From Bin87 sp034423595 (GTDB lineage Bacteria > Chloroflexota > Dehalococcoidia > Lucifugimonadales > UBA3495): DNA of 64,000 nt. Where the stretch lies: assembly GCA_965207025.1 (NCBI GenBank), contig OZ242258.1, positions 3,534,001-3,598,000 of the forward strand. The letters run 5' to 3'. Numbering within the stretch: position 1 is the stretch's first letter; every line of letters starts with the position of its first letter. A program made the translations under genes and the position numbers. The notes beneath the pieces were generated by a model that did not search any database, had not been told where the DNA came from, and saw only the letters and a program-made list of their open reading frames with translations. Positions 17,797 through 26,460 of the stretch are shown here, one piece after another.

Positions 17797-18630
17797 ATGG
17801 ACATACAGTTTGAAATCGGCGACCCATCCCGGCCTCGCGGCCACGCCCTGCTCTACTTCCGCGTGGACACCGAACCCGACCACGTGTACGGCACCTACAT
17901 CGTCACCCTGCCCATCACCGCCGATCTCACCAAGTACGTCCCGCCGTTCCTGGCCGCCCACCTGGGCAGCGGCGACACCGGCCCCCTGGCCAACTTCGCC
18001 GCCTTTGCCATGCCGCCCATGTCCGAACTGGTTGAGGGCGGTTACGAACGCCTCGTGCAGCTCGCCAACCTGCGCAACGACGACCTGGTGTACGGCGGCA
18101 GCATGTTCTCCTACGACCTGCCCCGCATGATGGAAGCTGTCGCCGGCGCGGTGCAGGAATACTCCGATGCCTGGAACGAGGCCGTCGGCTCCACCGGCGC
18201 CGCTGCCACGTCCATCCCCGCCGATGACGCCGCCATCGCTCTGGGCGTCCCCGGCCAGTCCGCCGGCCCGTCCGACTCCGACGAAAGCGACACCCAGGGT
18301 CTTGGCGTCAACGAAGTGCTGTGGAGCTTCATGAGCGAGGGCGACCGCCTCGCCGAAATGGGCCGACTGCTCGGCCGCCTCCGCTTCGCCCAGGAGGGCA
18401 ACGATGCCGCCGCCATCGCCGACATCACCGCCGAAATGACCGCCCTGGGCCGCCACCTGCCCGACGAGTTCAGCATCGGCACGCTGGTCGCCAACGCCGG
18501 CGACACCGGGCCCGTTGCGGCCCAACTCGCCCAGCTCTACCTCGACCGCTGCTACCGCCTCTCCTCCGGCGACACCGAGCAGGTGCGCCGCATCGAGGAA
18601 GCCATCCGCAACCTGGAACGCCGCGGGTAG
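17797..18630 (+). CDS. Conserved-looking protein of unknown function
   Basis: 277 residues, no signal peptide or membrane helix. The N-terminal 130 residues look like a folded domain (RGHALLYFRVDTEPDHVYG, then GTYIVTLPI). An acidic, Ser-rich linker follows (about 165-175, SDSDESD), then a helical C-terminal domain with EMGRLLGRLRFAQEGND. I do not recognise a family. It probably has a leaderless transcript. A family A repeat follows its stop. Confidence 0.65.
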   Translation: MDIQFEIGDPSRPRGHALLYFRVDTEPDHVYGTYIVTLPITADLTKYVPPFLAAHLGSGDTGPLANFAAFAMPPMSELVEGGYERLVQLANLRNDDLVYGGSMFSYDLPRMMEAVAGAVQEYSDAWNEAVGSTGAAATSIPADDAAIALGVPGQSAGPSDSDESDTQGLGVNEVLWSFMSEGDRLAEMGRLLGRLRFAQEGNDAAAIADITAEMTALGRHLPDEFSIGTLVANAGDTGPVAAQLAQLYLDRCYRLSSGDTEQVRRIEEAIRNLERRG

Positions 18631-18638
18631 CTGAATTG

Positions 18639-18677
18639 CCCCCTCTCCCCTGGCGGGAGAGGGCTGGGGTGAGGGGG
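18639..18677. repeat. Dispersed repeat family A, copy
   Basis: CCCCTCTCCCCTGGCGGGAG followed by AGGGCTGGGGTGAGGGGG, 9 bp after the preceding stop codon. Downstream, TTTCTTGACACTCCC resembles the right end of the element at 19755-19864. Confidence 0.85.
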
Positions 18678-18759
18678 CGCCCTTTCTTGACACTCCCGCG
18701 CCGCCAACCATACACTTCCGCCATCCCAACCCAACATAAGCATCAGGAGGTCATCTGCG

Positions 18760-19755
18760 ATGACTGAAGCTCGCCTCACCCACCCTCATGCCAAAGTGTC
18801 CGCCGCCATGGTCGATTCCGCCCGCCGCTGGGTGGCCAGCCTGGACAGCGCCCAGCGCGACAAGGCCACCTACCACTACCTCGACGGCGAGCGCATCTTC
18901 TGGTACTACCCGCCCCTGAACCGCCACGGCCTCCCCCTGCGCGACATGAACGAGCAACAGCGCGCGCTGGCCCTGGAGCTCTTGGCCACCGGCCTCACCG
19001 ACGAGACCAACCGCCAGGCCAACCTCATCATCGAGCACGAGCTGGTGCTGGGCCCCCTGGAAAAGGAATGGGACCAGGTAACCTTCGTCCGCGACCCCGA
19101 ACTCTACTACTGGACCGTCTTCGGCGACCCGGGCCGTCCCGACCCCTGGGGCTGGCGCGTCGAGGGCCACCACCTGTCCGTCCACTACAGCGTCTGGGGC
19201 GACCAGGTCATCGCCGTCACCCCACTGTTCCTGGGCGCAAACCCCGCCGAGGTCCGCAAGGGGCCCAAGGAGGGCCTACGCATCCTGGGCCGCCGTGAGG
19301 ACCTGGCCATCGAGTTGATAGGATCCCTGGACGCCGGGCAACGCGGCAAAGCCGTCATCCACGACAAGGCCCCGTGGGACATCCTGGGCTACAACACCAG
19401 CAAACAGCCCGTCCACAACGATGAGGGCCTCGCCGCCCGCGACATGAACGGAACCCAGCAGGAAATCCTGATGACCCTCATCGCCGAGTACGTCAACGGT
19501 GTCCCCGCGCCCATCGCCGAGCAGCGCATGGCGTCCATCCGCGAGTCCGGCATCGACGACTTCCGCCTGGTTTGGGCCGGCGGCCTCGACCGCGGACGCG
19601 ACCACTACTACCGCATCCACGGCGGCCACTTCATCGTCGAGTTCGACAACATCCAGAACGAGGCCAATCACATCCACTCCGTCTGGCGCGACGTCGAAAA
19701 CGACTTCGCCGCCGACGTCCTACGCGACCACCGCCTCATGTACCATGTCCTGTAA
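18760..19755 (+). CDS. DUF3500 domain protein
   Basis: 331 residues matching DUF3500, a family of unknown function common in environmental bacteria. Diagnostic stretches are DPWGWRVEGHHLSVHYSVWG, the following TPLFLGANPAEV, and the C-terminal EFDNIQNEANHIHSVWRD. His and Asp residues are abundant in these motifs, consistent with a metal site, which is inference. A strong AGGAGGT ribosome binding site lies 9-10 bases before the ATG. No signal peptide is seen, although some family members are exported. Confidence 0.85.
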   Translation: MTEARLTHPHAKVSAAMVDSARRWVASLDSAQRDKATYHYLDGERIFWYYPPLNRHGLPLRDMNEQQRALALELLATGLTDETNRQANLIIEHELVLGPLEKEWDQVTFVRDPELYYWTVFGDPGRPDPWGWRVEGHHLSVHYSVWGDQVIAVTPLFLGANPAEVRKGPKEGLRILGRREDLAIELIGSLDAGQRGKAVIHDKAPWDILGYNTSKQPVHNDEGLAARDMNGTQQEILMTLIAEYVNGVPAPIAEQRMASIRESGIDDFRLVWAGGLDRGRDHYYRIHGGHFIVEFDNIQNEANHIHSVWRDVENDFAADVLRDHRLMYHVL

Positions 19756-19864
19756 GAGGGTGTCTAATAACTCCCTCTCCCCTGGTGGGAGAGGGTTGGG
19801 GTGAGGGGTGCTTCGCAGTTTCATCTACCGCTCGCGATTCACACCCGACTTTTGGACACCCTCT
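19755..19864. mobile_element. 110-bp MITE-like element with AGAGGGTGTC inverted ends
   Basis: Perfect 10-bp terminal inverted repeats (AGAGGGTGTC at 19755-19764, GACACCCTCT at 19855-19864) enclose a full family A hairpin. A similar left end (AGAGAGTGTCAAAAA) precedes the family A copy at 52229. There is no open reading frame. This suggests family A hairpins are the core of a small non-autonomous element. Confidence 0.6.
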
Positions 19865-19902
19865 AAGCCACCTGGCGCAATCACGAACAATCGGAGCCCA
19901 TC

Positions 19903-20223
19903 ATGCCCAAATACCTTTATCAAGCAAACTACACATCCACCGGAATGCAGGGACTGCTCAAAGAGGGTGGCACCTCGCGCCGGCAGGTCTTTGAAGATCT
20001 CGCCAAAGATCAGGGCGGCGAGCTGGAGTCGTTCTACTACGCCTTCGGCGGCGCCGACCTGTATATGGTGTTCGACCTGCCCGACGCCACCACGGCGGCC
20101 GCCGTCTCCCTGGTCATCACCGCCGGCGGCGCCCTCAGCATCAGCACGGTGCAGCTGATCACCCCCGAGGAAATCGACGCCGCCGTCAACAAAACCGTCA
20201 ACTACCGCCCACCGGGAGCCTAG
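19903..20223 (+). CDS. GYD domain protein
   Basis: 106 residues of the GYD family (named for a conserved Gly-Tyr-Asp), small dimeric ferredoxin-like-fold proteins of unknown role. The pattern KYLYQANYTSTGMQGLLKEGG at the start, the central FYYAFGGADLYMVFDLPD (GAD in place of GYD) and the terminal TVQLITPEEIDAA all fit. It is followed by a hairpin terminator, so it is probably a single-gene unit. Confidence 0.88.
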   Translation: MPKYLYQANYTSTGMQGLLKEGGTSRRQVFEDLAKDQGGELESFYYAFGGADLYMVFDLPDATTAAAVSLVITAGGALSISTVQLITPEEIDAAVNKTVNYRPPGA

Positions 20224-20250
20224 TTCCCTGAAAGGCACGCGCAATCTGTA

Positions 20251-20277
20251 GGGGCGGGTTTGAAACCCGCCCTTTTT
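20251..20277 (+). terminator. Rho-independent terminator of the GYD gene, also a dispersed palindrome (family E)
   Basis: GGGCGGGTTT paired with AAACCCGCCC and followed by TTTTT. The same palindrome without the T-run recurs at 22449-22473, with relatives near 36003 and 55915. Confidence 0.75.
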
Positions 20278-20384
20278 CGTGCAACCGCAACCACCCTGCG
20301 GCGAATGATTATTCGCCCCTTTTTCTTTCCGAAAACCCGGTCCGCGCAAAAATACGGATGCAGATCATCAGGCAACGGTAAACT

Positions 20385-20460
20385 GACGTAATCCTTCCTA
20401 TAAATAATATTATACGACGATAATTCTATAATACTCACTATACAATACGCGAATACAGTG
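20385..20460 (+). promoter_or_regulatory. AT-rich promoter region of the solute-binding protein gene
   Basis: An unusually AT-rich stretch in this GC-rich window, with TATAAT at 20427-20432 and overlapping TATAC/TACAAT repeats. It sits 50-120 bases before the lipoprotein gene start. Confidence 0.5.
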
Positions 20461-20507
20461 ATACAGTGAGCGAACTGCGCCGAAATCCGCTTTCTGGAGG
20501 TAAGGGT

Positions 20508-22388
20508 ATGTTTCGCTACGACGTTTTCAAAGGAAACCGCTGGGCGCTGGCGCTGGCCGCATTGGCCCTGGCGGTCATAGTCGCCTGCGGAGGAGCCGCT
20601 CCCGCGCCGGGGGAATCGGAGCAAGCGGCCCCTGCCGCTCCGCAAGCAGCCGCTAACCAACAGCAATCTCCGGCGCAACCCGCCCAGCAAGCCGCGGCAG
20701 CGGCAACCGCGCCCGCGCAGCCGGCGCAAGCCCAGGCCGCGCCCACGGCCATGCCGGCTGCCGCCGAGACCACGTCGCAGACGACGATCATGGAACCGGC
20801 CGGCAAAATCACCATGGGCCAGGAGGAGATCAACATCTTCAGCGGCCACCCGGCCCATTCGGTCAACCCCCAGCTGTTCGTCATATCCACGGCCCCCGTG
20901 GTGGAGGGCCTGATGCAGTGGAACAGCAACCTGGAAGCCGAACCGCTGTTGCTGGATTCCTGGACCATCTCCGACGACTTCGCCACCTGGACCTTCAACC
21001 TCCGCAAGGGCGTGCAGTTCCACAAGGGTTACGGCGAAATGACCGCCGAAGACGTGGTCTATTCCTATTCCCACTGGATCACCAACACCAAGCACGCCCG
21101 GGCCAGCGCCCTCCAGCGCTTCTGGGACCACCCGGAGGGCCATGTGGAGATCCTGGACAGCCATACCTTGCAGGTCAACACCGGCGAACCCATGCCCGAC
21201 GTGATCATGTCCGAGTTCCACCGCGTCCCCTCCGGAATCGCCAGCTGGATCGTCAGCAAGAAGCAGTCGGATGAAATTGGGATCGAAGCGGCGGACAAGG
21301 ACATCGCCGCCACTGGCCCGTGGGAAATCGTCGAACATCGTCCGGCCCAATACTGGCGGATGAAGGCGGTGCAGGACCACTGGCGACAGACGCCCTACTT
21401 CGCGGAGCTTGAATTCCAGGAAATCCCCGAACAGTCCACCCGGCTGGCCGGTTTCCAGACCGGAAACCTGGACACCTTCGTGATGGCCTTCGACTCCATC
21501 CCCCTGGTTCAGGCTATGGAAGGGGCCAAGCTGATGATAGTGCCCGACCAGGCCGCCGGCGAAATGCTGCTCCACTTCCACGGCGGACTGTACTTCAACG
21601 TCGGCACCCCCGATCAGGAAGCCGCCTACGACCCTGACCTGCCCTGGGTTTCATCCAACACGGAAATCGGCACGCCGGAGTGGGAACAGGCCAAGAAGGT
21701 GCGGCAGGCGATGGTGAAGGCCATCGACACCCAGACCATCGTGGAGACCCTGTTGCAGGGCTACGCGCAACGATCGCCGGTGGGCGTTGGCGGCTATAGC
21801 TACTCGGCCCACCGTTTCCCGGACATCCCGATGCTGGAATACGACCTGGAGGGAGCCAAGGCCCTGATGGCCGAAACCGGCTACGGGGACGAGGGATTCA
21901 GCATCACGCTGGTTCCCGCTCTGCGCGGCGCGCCCGCCGAGGTCGAAGTCGCCGAGGCCATCGCCGTCATGTGGGAAGACATCGGCATCGACGTGAAGTT
22001 GCAGAATTTGCCCTACGGCACCTACCGGCCAACGGTCATCGGACGCACTTTCAACGGCGCCACCAACCACGCCACTTCACCATCGAACACGCCGGCCCGG
22101 CTGTACAACGCCCTGCAAAATCGGGGCAGTTTCATCCGGCACACCCACCCCTACCTGGACGACGTCACCATCCGCGCCCAGAGTGCCGTCACCCTGGAAG
22201 ACCGCACTAAGCTGGAGACCGAGGTGGGCAAGTTCATGTACGATGAGTCCATCTACGCCTCCCTGTACATGTGGAGCGCGGTGTGGGCAGTGGGCCCCAG
22301 GATCGACGACAAATCGTGGAGCGAGAACCTGTTCTACGGCGACATCCGCAACATCAACGGCTACGAGTGGATCGAACCACGACGCTAG
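20508..22388 (+). CDS. ABC transporter solute-binding lipoprotein, peptide/nickel family (SBP_bac_5)
   Basis: 626-residue extracytoplasmic binding protein. The signal peptide ends in a lipobox (VIVACGG), followed by a long Ala/Gln/Pro-rich tether (about 30-90) and the family 5 binding domain, with WTFNLRKGVQFHKG and MTAEDVVYSYSHW as hallmarks. Family members bind peptides, nickel complexes or other organics. No permease or ATPase gene is adjacent, so the partner is elsewhere. The start is set by TGGAGG seven bases before the ATG at 20508. Confidence 0.9.
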   Translation: MFRYDVFKGNRWALALAALALAVIVACGGAAPAPGESEQAAPAAPQAAANQQQSPAQPAQQAAAAATAPAQPAQAQAAPTAMPAAAETTSQTTIMEPAGKITMGQEEINIFSGHPAHSVNPQLFVISTAPVVEGLMQWNSNLEAEPLLLDSWTISDDFATWTFNLRKGVQFHKGYGEMTAEDVVYSYSHWITNTKHARASALQRFWDHPEGHVEILDSHTLQVNTGEPMPDVIMSEFHRVPSGIASWIVSKKQSDEIGIEAADKDIAATGPWEIVEHRPAQYWRMKAVQDHWRQTPYFAELEFQEIPEQSTRLAGFQTGNLDTFVMAFDSIPLVQAMEGAKLMIVPDQAAGEMLLHFHGGLYFNVGTPDQEAAYDPDLPWVSSNTEIGTPEWEQAKKVRQAMVKAIDTQTIVETLLQGYAQRSPVGVGGYSYSAHRFPDIPMLEYDLEGAKALMAETGYGDEGFSITLVPALRGAPAEVEVAEAIAVMWEDIGIDVKLQNLPYGTYRPTVIGRTFNGATNHATSPSNTPARLYNALQNRGSFIRHTHPYLDDVTIRAQSAVTLEDRTKLETEVGKFMYDESIYASLYMWSAVWAVGPRIDDKSWSENLFYGDIRNINGYEWIEPRR

Positions 22389-22448
22389 GCGCGTAACGGC
22401 TTGTCGCCGCGCATCACCCACCGAATCCCATCACCAACCCATCGCACG

Positions 22449-22473
22449 TAGGGGCGGGTTTCAAACCCGCCCC
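22449..22473. repeat. Dispersed palindrome family E
   Basis: TAGGGGCGGGTTTCAAACCC plus GCCCC, 60 bp after the binding-protein stop. It could also terminate transcription. Confidence 0.75.
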
Positions 22474-22488
22474 ATTTCGTTGCCAATG

Positions 22489-22574
22489 TGTCATTGCGAG
22501 CGGAGCGTGGCAATCTCGTTGCCGGCGGCGTAGTTCAACGAGATCGCCACGTCGCTTCGCTTCTCGCGATGACA
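22489..22574. repeat. Dispersed long palindrome family P, copy 2
   Basis: TGTCATTGCGAGCGGAGCGT...GCAATCTCG in one arm, and CGAGATCGCCACGTCGCTTC...CTCGCGATGACA in the other. The flank AAACTGCGTGCGCG matches the outer part of copies 1 and 3 in reverse. Confidence 0.8.
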
Positions 22575-22650
22575 AACTGCGTGCGCGCAAACCACACCCC
22601 CAAAATGACAGTCCCCGCCCCGTGTGCTATCGTAGGTTGCCCTCGACAAA

Positions 22651-22689
22651 CTCCCTCTCCCCTCGTGGGAGAGGGTTGGGGTGAGGGGG
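22651..22689. repeat. Dispersed repeat family A, copy
   Basis: CTCCCTCTCCCCTCGTGGGA plus GAGGGTTGGGGTGAGGGGG, 40 bp upstream of the ThDP enzyme gene. Confidence 0.85.
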
Positions 22690-22729
22690 CGAATCCAAAC
22701 TACATAAACCTACCCAGGAAGGTGTTGTT

Positions 22730-24340
22730 ATGCCCACGATGACCGGCGGCCAGGCCCTGATGCGTTCGTTGTACCTCGAAGGCGTGCGCGTGATTTTCGG
22801 ACTCCCCGGCGTGCAGCTCTACCACGCCCTCGACGCCCTCAATGACGTCCCCGGCATCCGGTTCATCACCACCCGCCACGAGCAGGCCACCACCTACATG
22901 GCCGACGGCTACGCCCGCGCCAGCGGACAGGTGGGCACCGCCCTCATGGTGCCCGGACCCGGCCTGCTCAACGCCTCCGCCGGACTCAGCACCGCCTACT
23001 CCGCGTCGTCGCCCGTCCTCGTCGTCTGCGGCCAGATCGAGCGCGACCTCATCGGTGTGGACCGGGGGATGCTCCACGAGGTCAACGACCAGCAGGACAC
23101 CATCCGCCCGGTCACCAAGTACGTCCGCCGCATCATGGCCACCGAGGAGGCCCCCGAAGCCGTCCACGAGGCATTCCGCCAGCTCAAGACCGGCCGGCCC
23201 CGTCCCGTAGAGGTCGAGATGCCGCCGGAGACCATGGCCGACCCCGGCGAGGTGACGCTCATCGAATCCGAGGGCTACGCCCGACCCGCCGCGTCCGACG
23301 AGCAAGTGGCCGAGGCCGCCCGCATCTTGGCCGGCGCCCAGCGCCCGCTGATCTGGGCCGGCGGCGGCGTCATATCCTCCGAGGGTTCGCAGCCGTTGGT
23401 GCGCCTCGCCGAGCGGTTGCAGGCTCCGGTCATCACCACCGCCGAGGGCAAGGGCGCCATTGACGACCGCCACCCGCTGGCCCTGGGCGCGCTCCGTCTG
23501 CGCAACGACCCCGTCGCCAAGACCGAGCCAAACTTCGACGTGATTCTCGCCGTGGGTACCCGCCTGGCCTTCCCCGCCTGGCTGGGCGGCCAGCGCGTCG
23601 TCCAGATCGACATCGACCCCGAGGAGCTGGGCCGCAACTACGAGAACACCTACGGCGTGGCCGGCGACGCTCGCACCGTCATGGAGCAGGTGGACGCCAG
23701 GCTGGCCGAGTCCATCGCGCCGGGATCCCGCCCGTCCATGGCCGATGAGGTGGTGGCCCTGCGCAAGCGCCGCCGGGACACCGCGCTGACTCCCGAGCCG
23801 CAGGAGTCGTTGCTGGCCGCCGTCCGCTCCGCCGTGCCCGAGGACGGCATCCTGGTGTCCGGCATGACCCAGCTGGGCTATTACGCCCGCGCCTTCTGGC
23901 CCACCTACGAGCCGCGCACCTTCATCACGTCCAGCTACTCCGGCAACCTGGGCTACGCCTGGCCCACCGCGCTGGGCGCCAAGGTGGCCCAGCCCGACCG
24001 GCCGGTGGTGGCGCTGTGCGGCGACGGCGGGTTCCTGTTCAACTCGCAGGAGCTGGCCACGGCGGTGCAGCACGGCATCAACGCCATCGCGGTGGTGTTC
24101 AACGACAACGCCTACGGCAACGTCCTGCGCGACCAGGTCAACCGCTTCGACGGCCGCGTCGTGGGTGCCGAGCTCCACAACCCCGACTTCGTAAAACTCG
24201 CCGAAGCCTACGGCGTAAAAGGCATCCGCGCCGAGGGTCCGGAAGCCCTCGAATCCGCCCTCAAGGACGCCATAGCCGCCGACGCCCCCGCCCTCATCGA
24301 AGTCCCGGTAAGCATGATGCCAACCCCGTTTGAGGGGTAA
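22730..24340 (+). CDS. Thiamine diphosphate-dependent enzyme, acetolactate synthase-like
   Basis: 536-residue ThDP enzyme of the acetolactate synthase/benzoylformate decarboxylase superfamily. The catalytic Glu lies in TRHEQAT (residue 51), the GPGLLNA loop binds cofactor, and the ThDP/Mg motif is GDGGFLFN...FNDNAYGN near residue 430. Domains run in the usual order: pyrimidine-binding, central Rossmann-like (HPLALGALRLR), pyrophosphate-binding. No small regulatory subunit (ilvN) or other branched-chain genes are nearby, so a biosynthetic role is doubtful; a 2-oxoacid decarboxylase or lyase role is as likely. Confidence 0.88.
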   Translation: MPTMTGGQALMRSLYLEGVRVIFGLPGVQLYHALDALNDVPGIRFITTRHEQATTYMADGYARASGQVGTALMVPGPGLLNASAGLSTAYSASSPVLVVCGQIERDLIGVDRGMLHEVNDQQDTIRPVTKYVRRIMATEEAPEAVHEAFRQLKTGRPRPVEVEMPPETMADPGEVTLIESEGYARPAASDEQVAEAARILAGAQRPLIWAGGGVISSEGSQPLVRLAERLQAPVITTAEGKGAIDDRHPLALGALRLRNDPVAKTEPNFDVILAVGTRLAFPAWLGGQRVVQIDIDPEELGRNYENTYGVAGDARTVMEQVDARLAESIAPGSRPSMADEVVALRKRRRDTALTPEPQESLLAAVRSAVPEDGILVSGMTQLGYYARAFWPTYEPRTFITSSYSGNLGYAWPTALGAKVAQPDRPVVALCGDGGFLFNSQELATAVQHGINAIAVVFNDNAYGNVLRDQVNRFDGRVVGAELHNPDFVKLAEAYGVKGIRAEGPEALESALKDAIAADAPALIEVPVSMMPTPFEG

Positions 24341-24342
24341 AT

Positions 24343-24380
24343 TCCCCTCTCCCTAGATGGGAGAGGGCTAGGGTGAGGGT
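24343..24380. repeat. Dispersed repeat family A, copy
   Basis: CCCCTCTCCCTAGATGGGAG followed by AGGGCTAGGGTGAGGGTG, directly after the ThDP enzyme stop and 22 bp before a hicB gene. Confidence 0.85.
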
Positions 24381-24401
24381 GACCTCCCGGAGGATTGAGC
24401 A

Positions 24402-24608
24402 ATGAAACTGATGGTGACCATCGACCGCGACGAAGATGGTGTCTGGATCGTGGAATGTCCGTCCATCCCCGGCTGCGTAAGCCAGGGCGATACGAAAGAC
24501 GAAGCCATCGCCAACATCCGGGAGGCCATCGCCCTCTGCATCGAAGTCCGCGCCGAACAAGGTCTGCCGCTAACCGTCGAAACCCAACAGGTCGAAGTCG
24601 CGTTGTAA
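24402..24608 (+). CDS. hicB: HicB family antitoxin
   Basis: 68-residue HicB-type antitoxin, which normally neutralises the HicA mRNA interferase by blocking its active site. The family pattern is clear: VTIDRDEDGVWIVECPSIPG, CVSQGDTKDEAIANIREAI. It is very similar to the HicB at 27217-27423. Its TAA overlaps the ATG of what should be hicA, but that reading frame stops after 14 codons, so the antitoxin is now without a toxin. A CCGGAGGATTGAGCA stretch provides the ribosome binding site. Confidence 0.88.
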   Translation: MKLMVTIDRDEDGVWIVECPSIPGCVSQGDTKDEAIANIREAIALCIEVRAEQGLPLTVETQQVEVAL

Positions 24609-24652
24609 TGCCCCAACTACCGGTATTAAGCGGGTGGGGAACCCATCGTTAG
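24608..24652 (+). pseudogene. hicA toxin remnant
   Basis: The frame MPQLPVLSGWGTHR then a stop begins in the TAATG overlap with hicB. MPxLPVLSG is the usual opening of HicA toxins; the rest of the dsRBD-like toxin, with its catalytic His, is missing. The following 70 bp up to the next gene show no HicA sequence. A leftover of an inactivated HicBA pair. Confidence 0.7.
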
Positions 24653-24725
24653 TTTCGAACGGTTGGATCTCAGGCTGTGCGCAGATCGGCATCAAAACCT
24701 ATACGGTTACGTAACTTCCACAAAA

Positions 24726-25931
24726 TCAACATACTGGATGGAACAAAGCTTGCTGGAATCCCCCGCCGGCGCCTATAGCCGTAAGAATTTGACCTACCCT
24801 ACGGTTTGAATCCGGCTCTGATTCCCATATTTCAGTTAGTCTGAGATTCCTTTGCCGCCCTCGCAGGGTGCCACGGACAGTGACATGCGAATTCCACATG
24901 GGACGGACGATGTCATCCATCAAGCCAGCAGGAACTATTACTTGGTAATCATCTCCGCCATCATTTACCAACTTGATACGGTTGTTACTGGACGGACCGG
25001 CACTCGCGTCCGCATACCGTAAAATACCGGTTCTTTCCACCACTTGCGTACCTTCGTTGGTTGTAGTCGGGGCGTCAAAAGCAGGGAATTCAGAAGACGG
25101 CCTAGTGACGGCAATTGAGCGAGTATCGCCTCGGTTCACTGAAGTAAACCCTACACGACTGATCCTACTTCCATCGGGAGCAATGTTCTTCGCTAAACCG
25201 ATGAAATTCCGTTGATAAGCAGGCTCGTTGACGTATCGTGAGAGTGTGTCCGCATCGGAAGTACTCGCTAACTCCATTAGGTCAATGAATTCACTGACAA
25301 CCTCACTGGTGCCCAAGAATTGGGGCAGGGGAGCTTGCGGCATTGGTTGGCCTAGCCTCAATGACAAAGCGAAACCGCGGGCTTTAGGTACGCGAATGAA
25401 CCCGCGATAACTGTTTTTTATGTCATTGGGTATCCGCCCGCGGTACGGGAGGTCGAGCTTCCATTGGGCTATGCGGTACATGAAAGTTTGGATGTGGTTT
25501 ATCCGTGTCATCACATCGGACAAAAGAGCGATATCCTCGGTTACGGCTTTGCCTAGTACAGACAGTTGGATTTCTCCTTCCCCTAACATGATCCCTTCTG
25601 CTTCGAAATGGCGATGGAAATTCACATGCTCCAATAGTATGCGTAGTTCGTCTGCAATAGCATCTGGGGGCTCACCAGCGAGAGCCGTACAGGCCAATTG
25701 TTCGGCTCGCCGAAATTGACGGGAGTGGAATGCCATCCAACCTGCGCTACGATGCAACACAGAGTTGGTTGGTTCAACCGGATCTTCTAACTCTGCTATG
25801 GCAGCCAACTCGAGCTCTAACGCTTCGGCGAACAAATCGATCGCGTTCCCCAATCCCTCGTTCATCTGGGCCATGAATCCTCGGGCCGCAAAGTCCATGG
25901 CTTGGCGGTGAAATTCATTCATCGCGCTCAT
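24726..25931 (-). CDS. TPR-like protein of unknown function, second gene of a two-gene operon
   Basis: 401 residues. The first 110 look like TPR-type helical hairpins (AIDLFAEALELELAAI, AGWMAFHSRQFRRAEQLA), including HRSAGWMAF often seen in such modules. The middle and C-terminal parts are mixed alpha/beta (DLPYRGRIPNDIKNS, later NNRIKLVNDGGDDYQVIVP) and match no family I know. Base composition is visibly lower in GC than the flanks. It overlaps the upstream gene by 17 bp, so the two are co-translated. Possibly an acquired module; function unknown. Confidence 0.7.
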   Translation of the reverse strand: MSAMNEFHRQAMDFAARGFMAQMNEGLGNAIDLFAEALELELAAIAELEDPVEPTNSVLHRSAGWMAFHSRQFRRAEQLACTALAGEPPDAIADELRILLEHVNFHRHFEAEGIMLGEGEIQLSVLGKAVTEDIALLSDVMTRINHIQTFMYRIAQWKLDLPYRGRIPNDIKNSYRGFIRVPKARGFALSLRLGQPMPQAPLPQFLGTSEVVSEFIDLMELASTSDADTLSRYVNEPAYQRNFIGLAKNIAPDGSRISRVGFTSVNRGDTRSIAVTRPSSEFPAFDAPTTTNEGTQVVERTGILRYADASAGPSSNNRIKLVNDGGDDYQVIVPAGLMDDIVRPMWNSHVTVRGTLRGRQRNLRLTEIWESEPDSNRRVGQILTAIGAGGGFQQALFHPVC

Positions 25932-26460
25932 TTTTGTGGACCTCTGCGATTGGGCGACCGAACTCGACGACTATCACGTAAGCTGGTGTGTTTGTATCAT
26001 CCGATTGGGCAGTTTGTCGTAACTTTTCTCTAACCCTACCTGCAATCGTACCATCGCTGACTATTGCACCATCTTCGGGTCGTATGCCAGATATCTCCAA
26101 ACGTGCTTTGCGTTGGAATGTGATGTCCGATTCTTCCCCTAACCAATAGTCGATGCCAGTTCCTTGTATCGCGGCCTCGATCACGGTGAACGGGGTCTCA
26201 TTTCTGGCCAATAAGACAGCGATACCGGCCGCGCCCCACTCGGTGGCTTGGTTATGTTGCCACGCTCGAAAGCCCTGCGCTGTAGCGGGTGTCCAATTGA
26301 GGGCGTAACTATAACTCCGAATCCCTCGCACAGCGAGTAGGGCGCCTTGGTGGTGATGTCGAGAATCAAGGCAGATCGCTCCTGCCTCCGCCAACGCTTT
26401 CCCAATGGAGGACGAAACCCCCGGTATGTAAGTATTGACGAGTTCATCTAAATTCAGCAT
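25915..26460 (-). CDS. Protein of unknown function, first gene of a two-gene operon
   Basis: 181 residues, no signal peptide or membrane helix. It starts MLNLDELVNTYIPGVSSSIG; the middle contains WTPATAQGFRAWQHNQATEWGAAG, and the third quarter GTGIDYWLGEESD, which is reminiscent of the helical-plus-strand layout of small nuclease-like or substrate-recognition domains, but no catalytic motif can be assigned. It shares an AT-richer composition and a 17-bp overlap with the downstream TPR-like gene. No known family recognised. Confidence 0.7.
   Translation of the reverse strand: MLNLDELVNTYIPGVSSSIGKALAEAGAICLDSRHHHQGALLAVRGIRSYSYALNWTPATAQGFRAWQHNQATEWGAAGIAVLLARNETPFTVIEAAIQGTGIDYWLGEESDITFQRKARLEISGIRPEDGAIVSDGTIAGRVREKLRQTAQSDDTNTPAYVIVVEFGRPIAEVHKNERDE

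Noticed and set aside
17081..17827. Minus-strand frame containing two similar NQDFxDLxIY segments
   Set aside because: The internal similarity is just the family D repeat translated twice, antisense to the GxxExxY gene.
22700..24178. Minus-strand open frame opposite the ThDP enzyme
   Set aside because: Antisense shadow with Gly/His/Val-rich product; the plus strand has complete ThDP motifs.
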